In this document: piece after piece, positions 51,519 through 62,681 of the stretch
Layout of the letters: every line of letters starts with the position of its first letter
Position numbering within the stretch: the stretch's first letter is position 1
DNA from: Pseudophaeomoniella oleicola
Lineage: Eukaryota; Ascomycota; Eurotiomycetes; Phaeomoniellales; Phaeomoniellaceae
DNA length: 64,000 nucleotides
Direction: 5' to 3'
NCBI GenBank assembly: GCA_003868215.1
Contig: QWDQ01000021.1
Span: 248,001-312,000, forward strand
Program-made: the position numbers and the translations under genes
Notes under the pieces: model-generated
What the model saw: the letters and a program-made list of their open reading frames with translations, nothing else
Databases searched by the model: none
Told to the model about the DNA's origin: nothing

Positions 51519-54500
51519 TCACGACACGACCAAATCATCGCCGCCTAGAATCTCTCTGACTTCCGCTATGCTACTTGCCGCCGTCCCATCTCCATTCCCG
51601 TTTCTATCATCGTCATCATCGTGATTGCTCCCCTTCTTCCCATCACCAGTAGTATCCTCCTGTCCTCTCAGAATTCCTTCAGCGTCCTCAAATAGAGCGC
51701 CGAGCTTCTCACACCCTTCCACCCATTCGGCCTGCTTTTGCAGATTTTCGGCTGCTGCGAGACCTCTGACGACGAGGGTCTCGTCCATTTCTGCCTTTAG
51801 TTTCCTTAGGGTTCGGGAGAAGAACTCGCTGAGGAGTTCGACGGGCCAGTCGGAAGGGATGACTGCGAGGACTTCCATCGGATTGAACCAGGAGGAGAAC
51901 TTGGCGAGGAGGTCTCCAGTGCGCTCGAGGCGGTCTTCGGAGGATTCGATCTTCAGGAATTGAGAAAGCAGATGGTGGAAAAGAGATCGCTGAATGTTAA
52001 AGTCTGGTAAAGCGGATGAGTCAATCGGCTGAGATGTTGTGGGAGAAGGGCCGCCGAAGTAGCAGTATCGTATGGCAGTGTCATAATCGCCGAGACCGTG
52101 GATGAGAGAGTCGAGAGCGCGAGAATGATGACCTTGGCGAGCATCTAGAATGACAGATTCAGACACAAGATAGTTAGAGAATGGCGCAAGTCGAGCCAGA
52201 ACCGTAGGAATTGAATAAGTCAGCTGGGAAGATGATGCACTAGCTGACGCATATGTTGATCCGCTGCCTAAGAGATGCAGCAAACGTAGGCGAGATTGCC
52301 ACCAAGACTCTTGAGGCGCATTCTGTGTGATAAAAGTCAAGTAGGTAGGTTTAGGAGCAGAAAGGGCTCTATATGTGGAGTAAGATTCGGCGAGGGAGGT
52401 TCGAGCTTCTTCTGAATTTTCCAGCACACTGAGCATAGAGTCAAGGTAATATCCGATCAGGTCGTCGCCATATTGAGGCTGATTCTTGTTGAAGACAAGG
52501 TATTCAAGATATTGTTGTACAGCATTGGGAGCCGTATCTTTCAGAAGGCTTGTAAGTTTTGCAGGCTCAAATTTAACCCGGCTATTGTCGTCTGTGAATG
52601 CTTGTATGGCAAGCTCCGGGTTGCGTTGAGCAAGCCACAGGCCATACTCTTCCACGAGCTGAGCATTTCGAAGAGTGATCAAATACCGCCGGATTCTGAC
52701 TTCTGCTGCCTCGGGTGTCAATTCGCCGGAGGGGTCTTGTTCACCTTCAATGATACGCCTCCACGTTGCAAGAACGTCTTTTGCTAGCTTTCGACTCTGG
52801 TATAATCTGCTCAGGACGAACAGTCGTTTGTATTGTTCAAGAAGGGCGATTGCACGCTCAAAGTCTCCTTTCCAATTATCAACAACATTGTTGAGTTTAG
52901 CTCGGACCGACGTTGCCGCTGCAGAATTCTCTGGTAGTTCTTGGTCCAGATGGAGGAGAGTATGTAAGAGCGCCCCATCGACACTGTCGAACACCTGCTT
53001 TTCATCTGAGATACTTCCAAACCCACGCTTCCCCTGCCAAGTCGCGAGGTACCGCCTGATCATACCGAGAAGCTCGACGTCTACAGCAGTATCACTATCG
53101 GTAGGAATGCTCAGCGCCTTCTCAGCAACGAGCACTATCCCTCGGTGAAGCCAGATGCCATTGGGACCCTGGATGACATCTTCTCTGAGGATCGGTAACA
53201 TGAGGAGTGCTACTCTCGGATCAAGGTTGCTCTCCATCAACGTGTTTTCTACGAGTCGCAGTTCGGCCTCACGATCTTTCATTGTTCGATTGTGGATGGC
53301 ATGAACGAAAAGCATCAACCCCGCCTTCTGCCGAATAAATTCCAAACTCAGGAATTCGGCTTCCGTTGTCGCTTCTCTATCACGGATTTGCGACATCAGA
53401 GCCATGACAAGTCTGGTGTGGAGTGTAGTAGGAGACGAATCGCCCCCTGCTTGACTGGCTTGTAATAGCTTTGCATCAAGCTGCATTAGTAAGGGATTCC
53501 TCGAAAGATTCCATATACTCGCACCGGACCACAGCACTGTGCGAGTCTTACTGTATCCAAGCCTCTTTGCAAAAATGAGCTCTTCTCTCTCCCTCTGGGA
53601 TTCCTGTTCTGATGGTAGGTCACCGGCGAGAGAGATTTGCGAATCGAACAGAGCCTTTTCCCTCTCAACTTGTTCCAGCGAAGCCTGTGTTCGAGGATCT
53701 GGAGTCATCGCTGTACTACGGGGCGATGCAGACATTTTGAGTCGGACAAGGCGCAGAGAGTCAACCATATCCGGATAATTTCGATCAAACAGAGAGAATG
53801 TGTCGTAGAGTCCTGCATCATCGCCTGCGCCGATACCCAGCCCAATGATTTCAGGCCTTGTGCCGTCCGAGTTCTCACCCAATTCATGTATCTCCAATAC
53901 TTTCTCGGAGATATCTCCATGGACACGCCTTACCACTACAGCAACAATGAACAAGCTCTTGTCATCATCTTCACTTGCCATAGTGCCGTCGGTCGTCTCA
54001 CATGGTCGATCAACGAGCAGGGTTTCGGGATAGGATAGAAACTCCATAGTTCCTCGGACGACATCGCCATCAAGGTTGACAAAGATGCCAACACCTGGCT
54101 CTGAGTCGGCGGTACCAGTTGTGAGGAGAAATTCAGAGGGCGTCGGAGACACAATTTGAGGTTTAAGCGAAGCCACGCCCTTGGGAGGAGGGGGAAGTGC
54201 TTTCCCTGGATCTGGGGTTGAAGTCCGAGGTAACGAAGGACTATCTATGCGTCGCGGAGGTGATACAGAACCGGGTCTGCTAGGTGATGGGGGAGGGAAA
54301 TCCGGCACGTTCAAGCCAGACAAGTCCGAACTGACAGGTCGTGGGCTCCGCTGCATGTGACTGTCAAGTCTTGGGACATTGAGGCTTGCACTACGCTCAT
54401 GGCCCCGAGGTTCAGGACTTGCAAGTGGTCGGTGAGCGAGCGATGAGGTACGTGCAGGCAATGGGCTTGAAGGTGCGGGAGGGAGGTCTTCGATCTTACC

Positions 54501-55272
54501 AAGGTGAGAGCGTTCGGAGTCATCCAGCGAAGAGATGGGGAACAGTGGAATCTTTTGTTGATGCTCCACGTCGAGAAGGGAGTACGAATGATTGTCCGCC
54601 ACGCAGGCAATCGTATCCCTTCTCACTGACTTTAGACAGCCGGGGAACTCTATGTTTCTGATCCGCCGAGCTTCTTCGCCGATCCGAACGAGCATCATGC
54701 GACTCGCAGCCGCAATCATAATGACCTGCTCTCCTGCCCCATCTTCAACCACTGTGTTCTCATCAAGGCCCCCTATCCATCGACAATTGGCAACCTTGGT
54801 ATTACCAAACGCTGGGCTTAACTCTGGCAAAGAATAGAAAGTGGCTACGCCGTTGCACAGAATGCATGCTTTACCAGCAGCTGGAAGCAGCAAAATCTGT
54901 TGTACCCCCGGGTTCTTTGTATCTGTGGAACTGCTTGCCGTGGAAGAAGGCTGTATACGAGAAGCTAGGATGTATGTAGGTTCATCTGATTCGGCGTTTG
55001 GCTCGGACGGGATGGACACGAAATGGAGAACCTCAGAGGCAGAAGTGCCTATATAGAGATTGCTATCTGCGCATGCTATCAGCTTAGTCTTTGCGTTAAC
55101 GGTGACAAGTCGTACTCCAATGTTCTACAGCCGTTATATGTACATCACCAGGGTCACCGTCTGCATTGAGAGGGACATCCTGGATCACTGGTCGAAGCAC
55201 GTAAGGACCGTCTTGGGGTGGGTGTAGTCGGCGACGCTTGCGGTCATGGTCGCCGTCCAACTGGGAGGTCAT
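51519..55272 (-). CDS. Vps3/TGFBRAP1-like CORVET subunit with CNH domain
   Basis: Two exons (55272-55116, 55066-51519) encode 1234 aa. The 49-nt intron uses a GTACGA donor and restores ITAVEHWNSNLYIGTSASEVLHFVSIP, the start of the CNH (citron homology) domain, which runs to about residue 480 with a long Ser/Pro-rich insert (about 250-370). The rest is helical, with Vps39-type clathrin-repeat text (EQYKRLFVLSRLYQSRKLAKDVLATWRRI, EEYGLWLAQRNPELAIQAF, YLEYLVFNKNQ). This CNH plus helical-solenoid layout is that of Vps3 (CORVET) and Vps39/Vam6 (HOPS), both endosome/vacuole tethers working with Rab5 or Rab7. The length and the TRAP1-like N-terminus favour Vps3/TGFBRAP1 over Vps39, but I am not certain. 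It is divergent from COY1, 301 nt between starts. Confidence 0.82.
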
Positions 55273-55573
55273 AACGAGGAATCAACAGTCGCCATAAGGG
55301 AAAGCTTGTAATACCTTCTTCACAAGTTGAAGCTCTCTCTGACTTGACCTCCGGGAGTGCGCTCACTGCCCATGGGTGATGATGTGGAGAAGTTCCCCAG
55401 CCTCCAATGCGTAAGCTATTCCGAGATGCGAGACTGCGAGACTGTCCTTAGAGTGTGCCTAGTAAAAGCGCATTGCATAGCTTCAGTTTCGTTTGCTGTT
55501 TTGATCCTTTTTTAGTGGACTATCCATGATGTCAAGGTAGTCGCATGCTCTATTCAGCCACGACAAATTCACT
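55273..55573. promoter_or_regulatory. Compact bidirectional promoter
   Basis: Only 301 nt separate the start codons of the CORVET-like gene (-) and COY1 (+). Both promoters must lie here. No TATA-like element was obvious. Confidence 0.55.
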
Positions 55574-57832
55574 ATGGATCTCGTGGCAGCGGCAGACGCC
55601 AGCGTGGCCTTGGACACCGAGGAGCAGCGGGAGACTGCTCCAACGGCAGCGCCGAATACAGAGCATGACGGTCCTAATGATACAGAGAACAGATTCCAGA
55701 AGGCTATCGGGGCATGGAGGAGCATAGATCTACATAACACGGTACGGAAGCTTGATAGTACCGCCTCAGACATCGTGGCGCATCAACGAGACTCCCTTGT
55801 TCAAAGGAAGGATCTTGCCCAGAAAACGAAGGACTTTCGCAAGCTGGACGACCCGGGCAAATTGAGCGAATATAAGACCTTGTTGAAGGCATACCAAACA
55901 TTCATTGACCTGCTCACGAACCATGGCAAGGATGCTTCGCAAGCATTCCTCCAACTATACTCCTCCTTGTCCGAAGCTCCCGATCCATATCCACTACTTG
56001 AAGCTTCCGTCGAGTCATTGGTCATCGCAGAAGACACACTACCTAAAGTCACTGCAGAGAAGGAGCATCTACAAAAGAATGCTTCCAAACTCACTTCGCA
56101 GCTCGAAGAAACGGAAAAGAGGTTGGAGGAAGAGCGGACCCTACGGAAGAACTTGGAGTCAGGACAAGAGATCAAGGCTAAAGATATTGAAGCTTCATGG
56201 AATAGAGTGTTGGAAGAGAAACAAGAAAACTGGGAAGCCACCCGGAAGACCTTGGAGGAAAAGATAGAGAACCAGGATCGATTGCTGAAGGAATTAAAGG
56301 CGAGTTATGAAGTCTCACAGAGGCTGGACCAGGGAGAGGATGCCGGCCCCACTCGTGACACAGCTACAGCTGCAGAGTTGGACATTGTTACATCAGAGCT
56401 TGAGCGAACAAGCCTTCGGCTCGCTGATATAGAGGCAAGGAACGAACAGCTACGAAAGGAACTCGCGCAAGCGATATCTTCATCGCAAGTAGAGAGAACT
56501 ACTATGGCTGTTGAGGAGGATCCTGGGTATCTCAGGCTGCAGTCTGAGAATTCTTCGCTTCTACGAAAGCTAGATAGCATCCGTTATGAGAAGGAGACCC
56601 TTCGTAGCGAGCTGGACAGCAAAATGCGTGTTACCGAGCGTCAGAAAGCCAGTGCTCTAGCAGAAGCCGAGGAACTACGGGCGAAGCTCGCAACTAGAGC
56701 AGACTACGAAGATCTTCGCCGGGAACTGGATATGATTAGAGCGATTGAGTTCTCGACAGGGGACGATGACGACAATATAGCCGCAGAACCAGATACAGAG
56801 GGTGCCTCGAACAACGACAAAAAGAATAGTCTCGAACAATTACTGATGGGACGAAACAAGAAGTTAACCAACGAAATGACGGTGCTTCGCGTTTCTCATC
56901 AGGATCTACAGAAGCAGCTGGAGGACCTTCAAGAAGAGCTTTCACGGACGAATGCTGATTTGGAAAAGTCACAGAATCTTGCCTCAACACTCGAGAACGA
57001 TCTCCTGAAAGTGCAGCGAGAAGCTGCGTTCCCGTCTTCTGCCATGTCTGTCGCAGGGACATACTCGTCTCGGTATCCGCGATCTTCTCAGAGGGGTAGA
57101 ACGTCACCTACCTCGTCTATAATATCTGGGTTTGATGGCCATGGCGCTACCCCAAATTCACTAGAAGCCCTTCGTTCCGGCGAGACCGGGGGAGGCGGTA
57201 TTCTACCAATGATCCAAGCTCAACGCGATCGCTTCAAGCAGAAGAACGCCCAGCTGGAGGAAGAGTTACAGAACACATATACCACCGTCACAGCACTCAG
57301 GCAAGAAGTCGCTTCTCTCCAGAAAGACAACCTCAGCCTATACGAAAGAACGAGATATGCCTCAGCTTACAACCGCAACCCAGCAAGCGCATCGCGGGGC
57401 GACACAACAATCCAAATGTCCGAAGACACCTCCTCCGGCCTCTCCCTGGACCGCTACCGCTCCCAATACGAAGCCAACATCTCTCCCTTCGCCGCCTTCC
57501 GCGGCCGCGAATCCGCCCGCGCCTACAAACGCATGAGCCTCCCCGAACGCGTCATCTTCTCCGTCACGCGCATGGTCCTCGCCAACCGGACGAGCAGGAA
57601 CCTCTTCGCCGCGTACTGTCTGGCCCTGCACATCATGATCTTCCTCATGTTGTACCGCATGGGGACCACGGAGGTGGAAAAACACGCGTCCAATTTGAGC
57701 GATGTCGCTTCGAATGCTGCTGCTGGTTTAGCTGGTGGTGGTGTTGGTGCTGCCGGAGCCGCTGCTGGAGCGAACGGTAACGGCGGGGGCGGAGGAGGAG
57801 AATGGCACGAAGAGAAATTCCACGGAGGTTGA
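55574..57832 (+). CDS. COY1: Golgi membrane protein Coy1/CASP
   Basis: An intronless 752-aa protein. Residues about 35-630 are almost wholly heptad-rich coiled coil, starting with the conserved FQKAIGAWRSIDLHNTVRKLDS and ISLTSQLEETEKRLEEE-like text. The C-terminal CASP domain includes PMIQAQRDRFKQKNAQLEEEL, LRQEVASLQKDNLSLYERTRY and YRSQYEANISPFAAFRGRE. A single transmembrane segment follows (FAAYCLALHIMIFLMLYRM, about 676-695), then a short Gly/Ala-rich tail. This is the CASP/Coy1 family, tail-anchored golgins that hold Golgi cisternae or vesicles and affect retrograde traffic. A Gly-rich stretch just before the stop (GNGNGGGGGG-like) is a local peculiarity. Confidence 0.95.
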   Translation: MDLVAAADASVALDTEEQRETAPTAAPNTEHDGPNDTENRFQKAIGAWRSIDLHNTVRKLDSTASDIVAHQRDSLVQRKDLAQKTKDFRKLDDPGKLSEYKTLLKAYQTFIDLLTNHGKDASQAFLQLYSSLSEAPDPYPLLEASVESLVIAEDTLPKVTAEKEHLQKNASKLTSQLEETEKRLEEERTLRKNLESGQEIKAKDIEASWNRVLEEKQENWEATRKTLEEKIENQDRLLKELKASYEVSQRLDQGEDAGPTRDTATAAELDIVTSELERTSLRLADIEARNEQLRKELAQAISSSQVERTTMAVEEDPGYLRLQSENSSLLRKLDSIRYEKETLRSELDSKMRVTERQKASALAEAEELRAKLATRADYEDLRRELDMIRAIEFSTGDDDDNIAAEPDTEGASNNDKKNSLEQLLMGRNKKLTNEMTVLRVSHQDLQKQLEDLQEELSRTNADLEKSQNLASTLENDLLKVQREAAFPSSAMSVAGTYSSRYPRSSQRGRTSPTSSIISGFDGHGATPNSLEALRSGETGGGGILPMIQAQRDRFKQKNAQLEEELQNTYTTVTALRQEVASLQKDNLSLYERTRYASAYNRNPASASRGDTTIQMSEDTSSGLSLDRYRSQYEANISPFAAFRGRESARAYKRMSLPERVIFSVTRMVLANRTSRNLFAAYCLALHIMIFLMLYRMGTTEVEKHASNLSDVASNAAAGLAGGGVGAAGAAAGANGNGGGGGGEWHEEKFHGG

Positions 57833-58596
57833 AACGAAATACATACCGACCTTTTGTACACCTATCTTATGTATATCATCTATTTTCCCGTCAAAACATC
57901 CATACCTAATATACCCATCGATCTGCCTTACATTATTACCTAACCCATGTACCATACCTACCTAGGTAAGGTACCTTAGATATCTACGCCTCATCCTCAT
58001 CCCAATTGGGATACCCGGGTACTTTCCGCCCTCTCCCCCCCTCAGAAGCAAGCAACAAACAAACAAAGGAACACTTTTCACAGAAGACACAATCTCCTAA
58101 AACTTACATAGGTAAGTAGGTATGTATATATTTTCTCTTTTTTTTTCTTTTTGTTCATGTGGAAAGACTACCTAGGTAGGTAGGTACCTAGGTAATTAGA
58201 TAATGTAATAATAATAATAGATTACTATCAACTCGGAACTCCTTGTTAGACTGCTGCTGCTGCCCCTTTCCCATTGCATTCAAGACGCCGTCTTGTGCCC
58301 CCTATGAAACTCCCTTTGCAGGGGGTTGTTGATGATTTTGAATAATGAATCGAAGATACTACTACTTATCGAAGGTAGATAGGTAGGTGGATAGGCACCG
58401 AGGTAGGAAGAAGATGGGCAAGGTCAGATAGGGTAAGGTATATTCTTTGCTTTCTCTGTCCCCTTTTTCCCCAAGTTTTCGTCATTGCCGATATCGCCCC
58501 TCTCGGCGTCCATTCATTTGTTTGTTTGTTTGTTTGTTCGTGCATTCATTGTGGATTTATTCTATTTGATTGTTCGCTTTGTTTGGTGTTCGCCTC
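57833..58596. other. Convergent low-complexity region
   Basis: 764 nt between COY1 (+) and the DUF3455 gene (-). It holds three exact TACCTAGGTA copies (57959, 58169, 58185), T-runs and a TTTG repeat. No gene is seen. Confidence 0.65.
58517..58536. repeat. (TTTG)5 microsatellite
   Basis: Five TTTG units in a row in the 3' flank of the minus-strand DUF3455 gene. Confidence 0.85.
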
Positions 58597-59517
58597 TCAT
58601 TTTCCATAAAAGTAATACAAAGCCGTGTATGGTACCTCAAATTCTCCCGTCTGTTGTCCGCAGGTCTTCGGTTGCATGCCACCTTGAGTCATCATCCGGT
58701 AGACGTTCGTGTATCCATCACTCGTGCCGTTCTTTGCGTCTAGCTTGAGATATGGTACGGCTCCATTGGCCCCTTTTGTTGCATTGGTCCACGCTGTACT
58801 GTTTGCGACTTTCTTGCTGAGCACCCAGCCGTTGTCGAAGCCAGGGGTTCCCACAGAGAGGTTGAAACGTGGAGTAGTAAGGTCTTCAAAGGTGTGGAGG
58901 CCAGAGTAGAGAACGTTGAGAGGTTGCATGGAGTAGTCTCCACCAGGGGTTTCACCGGCACTTAAGCCGACGGTTCCTGGGGCCGGAAAGTAGACACTAG
59001 GAAGTTTGTACTGGTAGGCAAGGACGGGGAGCTGAGCTAGGATGTCTGGGTAGTTGGCAGCTATGCAAGAGACATTGAACAGTCGGGCGAACGCTCCAAT
59101 AGCGGTGGGAGCAGCGGTGGCATTGACTGTTGTAGGACACGTGTAGTTCTGAAAGGAATGACTGTTAGAATGACCGCCATCTAGAAGGGTTAGAACAATG
59201 CTTACTTGGGTGCCCGTGCCTAAAAGGACGTGCTTCAATTGCGCTCCAGTATCTGGGGATGGGAGTGGCGTTGGGGCCGTTGGAAAGCTGGCACTGGCTC
59301 TGGTCATGTTGCAGACATCGTGTTGCTGGTAGAAAGCTTTGTTCTTGATGTTGGCGATCTCTTTGCTGACTGCAGCGTAAAATGCTGCCAGCTCCGGGGT
59401 CTTGTCATATGAGCTGACGGCTGCCTCCCGTTTGCCCAATTGGCGTGTGGAAGTTGCTGTTGGTGCAGCAGTGGTGAGGAGGGCCAATGAGGCCGTAAAT
59501 AGTACCCGCAGAAGCAT
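58597..59517 (-). CDS. Secreted DUF3455-family protein
   Basis: Two exons (59517-59206, 59148-58597) encode 287 aa. A signal peptide (MLLRVLFTASLALLTTAAP) is followed by a likely Kex2 site (KR at about residue 29). The body matches the fungal DUF3455 group: LKHVLLGTGTQNYTCP, YFPAPGTVGLSAGE, and the end LKLDAKNGTSDGYTNVYRMMTQGG with EFEVPYTALYYFYGK. The 57-nt intron (GTAAGC..TTTCAG) is itself open and in frame, so an unspliced reading adds 19 residues between GTQ and NYTC; family sequence supports splicing. Function is unknown. These are extracellular proteins, sometimes loosely called malate-dehydrogenase-like, without good evidence. Confidence 0.88.
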   Translation of the reverse strand: MLLRVLFTASLALLTTAAPTATSTRQLGKREAAVSSYDKTPELAAFYAAVSKEIANIKNKAFYQQHDVCNMTRASASFPTAPTPLPSPDTGAQLKHVLLGTGTQVSIVLTLLDGGHSNSHSFQNYTCPTTVNATAAPTAIGAFARLFNVSCIAANYPDILAQLPVLAYQYKLPSVYFPAPGTVGLSAGETPGGDYSMQPLNVLYSGLHTFEDLTTPRFNLSVGTPGFDNGWVLSKKVANSTAWTNATKGANGAVPYLKLDAKNGTSDGYTNVYRMMTQGGMQPKTCGQQTGEFEVPYTALYYFYGK

Positions 59518-62500
59518 ATTGCTGTAAGACTCCGACGTCGACGATGTTACTTCGATTGAAAGGTTCTGGAGGGATTGGGTGCTCTAGTAAGAGAGAGTTC
59601 GAAGGAACAAGAGAGAAATCTAATGCCACTGCGCTATGGTAAGACCTGGTAAGAAAAGGAAAGAACAACAGATCAACTGAACAAGGAAGACGATAATGAA
59701 AATGACAAAGTAAATGAAGAGGCAAGAAGATGACATGACAACCTTGAGCATGCGACCTGTCCTACATACATACAAATTGCGAAGCCTATGCAGGGCGCTT
59801 GCAGGAAGCAAGCACGATGTTCTTTTTTGGGATACAATGCAAGTATCCGCTCCTACCAACCTGCAACACCCTGCTTATTGTATTGCAAGGGTGAATCTTG
59901 ACCTTGACCCATGTGTTCAACAATTAGACACCAGATTCGGTAAGGTGGTAGATCTATTAACAGGAAGGGAGGGGAAAGGGTGTGGTTCGTGGTGGTTGGA
60001 TACTTCTGGAGGAGGCGGAAACGACTGGTCGAGATCGATCCGTCAAGGCGCCACTTCGAAACATAGGGTAAACGTCCCGGATTAGCCTCTGGGTATTCTA
60101 GGATGAACATGGGCGGGTAAGATGGCTTGCATGACCTAGCTTCCAGCCAACTTACTACTAGTCTCTCATACAGCTATGTTGCAAGGCTTTGCATTGATAG
60201 CTCCAAAGAGCACGGTAGGTGCATAAATAGTGTCTACTATGGTAGTAGCAGAGCGTTAGGACGGTGGCCGGCATAGAAAGCATTATTCTTCTCGACGTTA
60301 GCCGTACTAACCGTGGCAAAGCGCGCTGTAGTCGATGTGAAGCGTTTCACTCCCATTATAGTTGCAACATCGGTGGAGTTTGAGCATAGAAGAGGTAGCG
60401 TTCGAGATGATTGCTCAGAGACATCTCACAAAACTTCCACCGTGTGATGCGTTCGCTCTCGGTCGGTCGAGTGTACATCAGTCGTCGAAAGGACCTCTGG
60501 TTCGGTCCTAGCATGGACAAATGAGAGTCAAATTGCAAGGGCCAGATAGAGGCCTAAGAAACCTGTTTGGGACAGTAAACACCACCCTTGATCCATGTAC
60601 CACCAACGATGCGCATATTGATTGTTTTAAAACCACCCGCTGATTGGGTTGCAGATGGCCAGGCTCTTCCAAACCGTCCAACCTCCCCCGCGGGCGTTAG
60701 CACCGGAAGTATTCGTTTGGGATTCGATAGGCGCCAAAAGGATTCCAGCGTTGTATGATGGACAGCGGCTCATGGTTGATGACTGTCCAATAGACGGCTG
60801 TAGAACCCCTGTCAACAATTTAAAGATAGCATTTGGCTTACGACTTGGGGTACTTAGGCCAGCGGCTCTACTGACTACTGCAAGAAAGCTGACTCGGTTC
60901 TGATTGGATGTTAATTTTGGTAGGCGCCGACCGCGTATGCGACCTCTTTTCATTCGATGCGGCGCGAAACTTGCAAACAGATTATTGATGAGGGTGTGCA
61001 AAGGTATATCAACGTTCTTATATCATATCAGCTTTGTTCGGGTAAGGACCAAAGGTACAAAGAATAGATATATCAAATTCGAACAATGGTGTTTTGTTGA
61101 GGATGGTTCTTTTTGTGAGATCTCAGTATAGTCAAGTAATTACTATGCTGACACGGGTCAGGCAGAAGGTACGAGATAGATAAGGTAAGGTAGGTTAGGT
61201 AGGTAATCAGGTGATGCATTCAGAGAGATTGCAAGCTTCAGGTTGATGAAGGCCGCGGAAACGAATGATAACTCAGAAACAGATCAATGAGCATTCGATA
61301 GCAGAAATTATGTAGATGATGCTCTTCAAACTGAACTTGTGGACAGCATCATGACAGGCAAATACTGGAGATACGAAACGTACACATCCTACGCCCCTGT
61401 GCTCGTTTGATGGTAATTGCTTCCTAGGACTCACTGTACTCATGAAGGGTGCATTTTGCTCCTTACATACAGCTTTCTGCCCAGTAAGCGTTCACTTCTG
61501 TATACTCAGCAGATCCAGCATCCATTCTCCGCCAGAGTCAGCAATACTTACCAGTTGAGCACGCTGATTCATCTTAGACTCGAAAATCTCAAGCACATAG
61601 GATTCCTTGTGATGATGGTGAAGATCTCAAAGACTGCGCCGGAGAACCTTTATAAACACAAAAGTAATCCCCAACATCCAGTCACTCCAGAGCTGATGCA
61701 ACCTCGGATGTTGCGTAAAGCAGCGTCATTGCCATCGTTTATATTCATATCGGCATGATGGTGTCTTTCGTCTCGTGATATTGTGCAAATGCAAAACAGA
61801 GTCGTAATACGTCGCATCAGGCAGGCAAATTTACAACAGCCTAATGCACAGTTGACCACACAGCATGCGCGGCAGATCATCATGTCTCCAACACTGATAA
61901 CTCGGAAGCAAAGGAGATGCATAGGGAGTAAAAGAGCCATACGAAGTGAAACACAATTTTGCGATCGAGATGACCCGAGTTGAACAACCGAAGCGTATCA
62001 GAATCCGAGCTCAGCCGGAGTATAAACGAGTAATTCACCACGAAGTACGCCAGTGATCCGAGTATGGTGATGCAGTAGGTAAGAACAGCCTCTTCTTTCT
62101 ACAAGCTTTCGGCCCAGAAAGTCCCAACAATTAAATCAACTGTTGGAGTTGGGGAAAAGCTGTGGCAATTGGTAAGACCCGAGGTTCAAAGTGCCGAAAA
62201 TGGAGACTGCTAGCAGTCACACCCGTAAAGACGAACAGCAATCAGCCGGCCTTCGAGTTGTCGATGAGGACGACGCCATGCTGCCTGACGTTTTCAAGGG
62301 ATGCGCCGGTTACTGCAGTCGCATCCTAGTGATACCTTTCTCATTTGATCGTATCCGGCTAGGCACAAGAGCCTTTCACAAATATAGGGACCTACTAGGC
62401 ACATATTCCTGACGTATAGTGTTGACCGTCTCGGTGAGTAAAGCTCAAGGAGGGATTGAAATAAACATCTAAAAGGTATGATTCTGCATATCAACTGGAG

Positions 62501-62681
62501 CATCACGTGATTCAATCCTTGGCATTGCGGAGAAGAAAAGCTCCACTACTTTTGAGCTCCAAAGAATTTTGCAAATCAAAAAAGTTGCGACAGGCCTATT
62601 GCACATCTGCAACCTGCCAATTCTTCCGCACGACGACATTCTTTTTCTGCGGCTCCATATCATTAATAATTGATATTTAAT
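59518..62681. other. 3.1 kb stretch without a recognised gene
   Basis: The largest gap in the window, between divergent DUF3455 (-) and NOP1 (+). Open frames at 59714-60085 (+), 60627-61001 (-), 60649-60903 (+) and 61417-61758 (+) were read; none has recognisable domains, and those near 60.6-61.0 kb overlap on opposite strands. Near 61180-61205 is a GGTAAGGTAGGTTAGGTAGG patch. A long noncoding RNA, a lineage-specific gene or gene remains are all possible. Confidence 0.5.

Noticed and set aside
60627-61001. Small proteins in the 3.1 kb gap
   Set aside because: Overlapping open frames on both strands of similar quality; neither has a family match by eye. Kept only as a finding about the gap.
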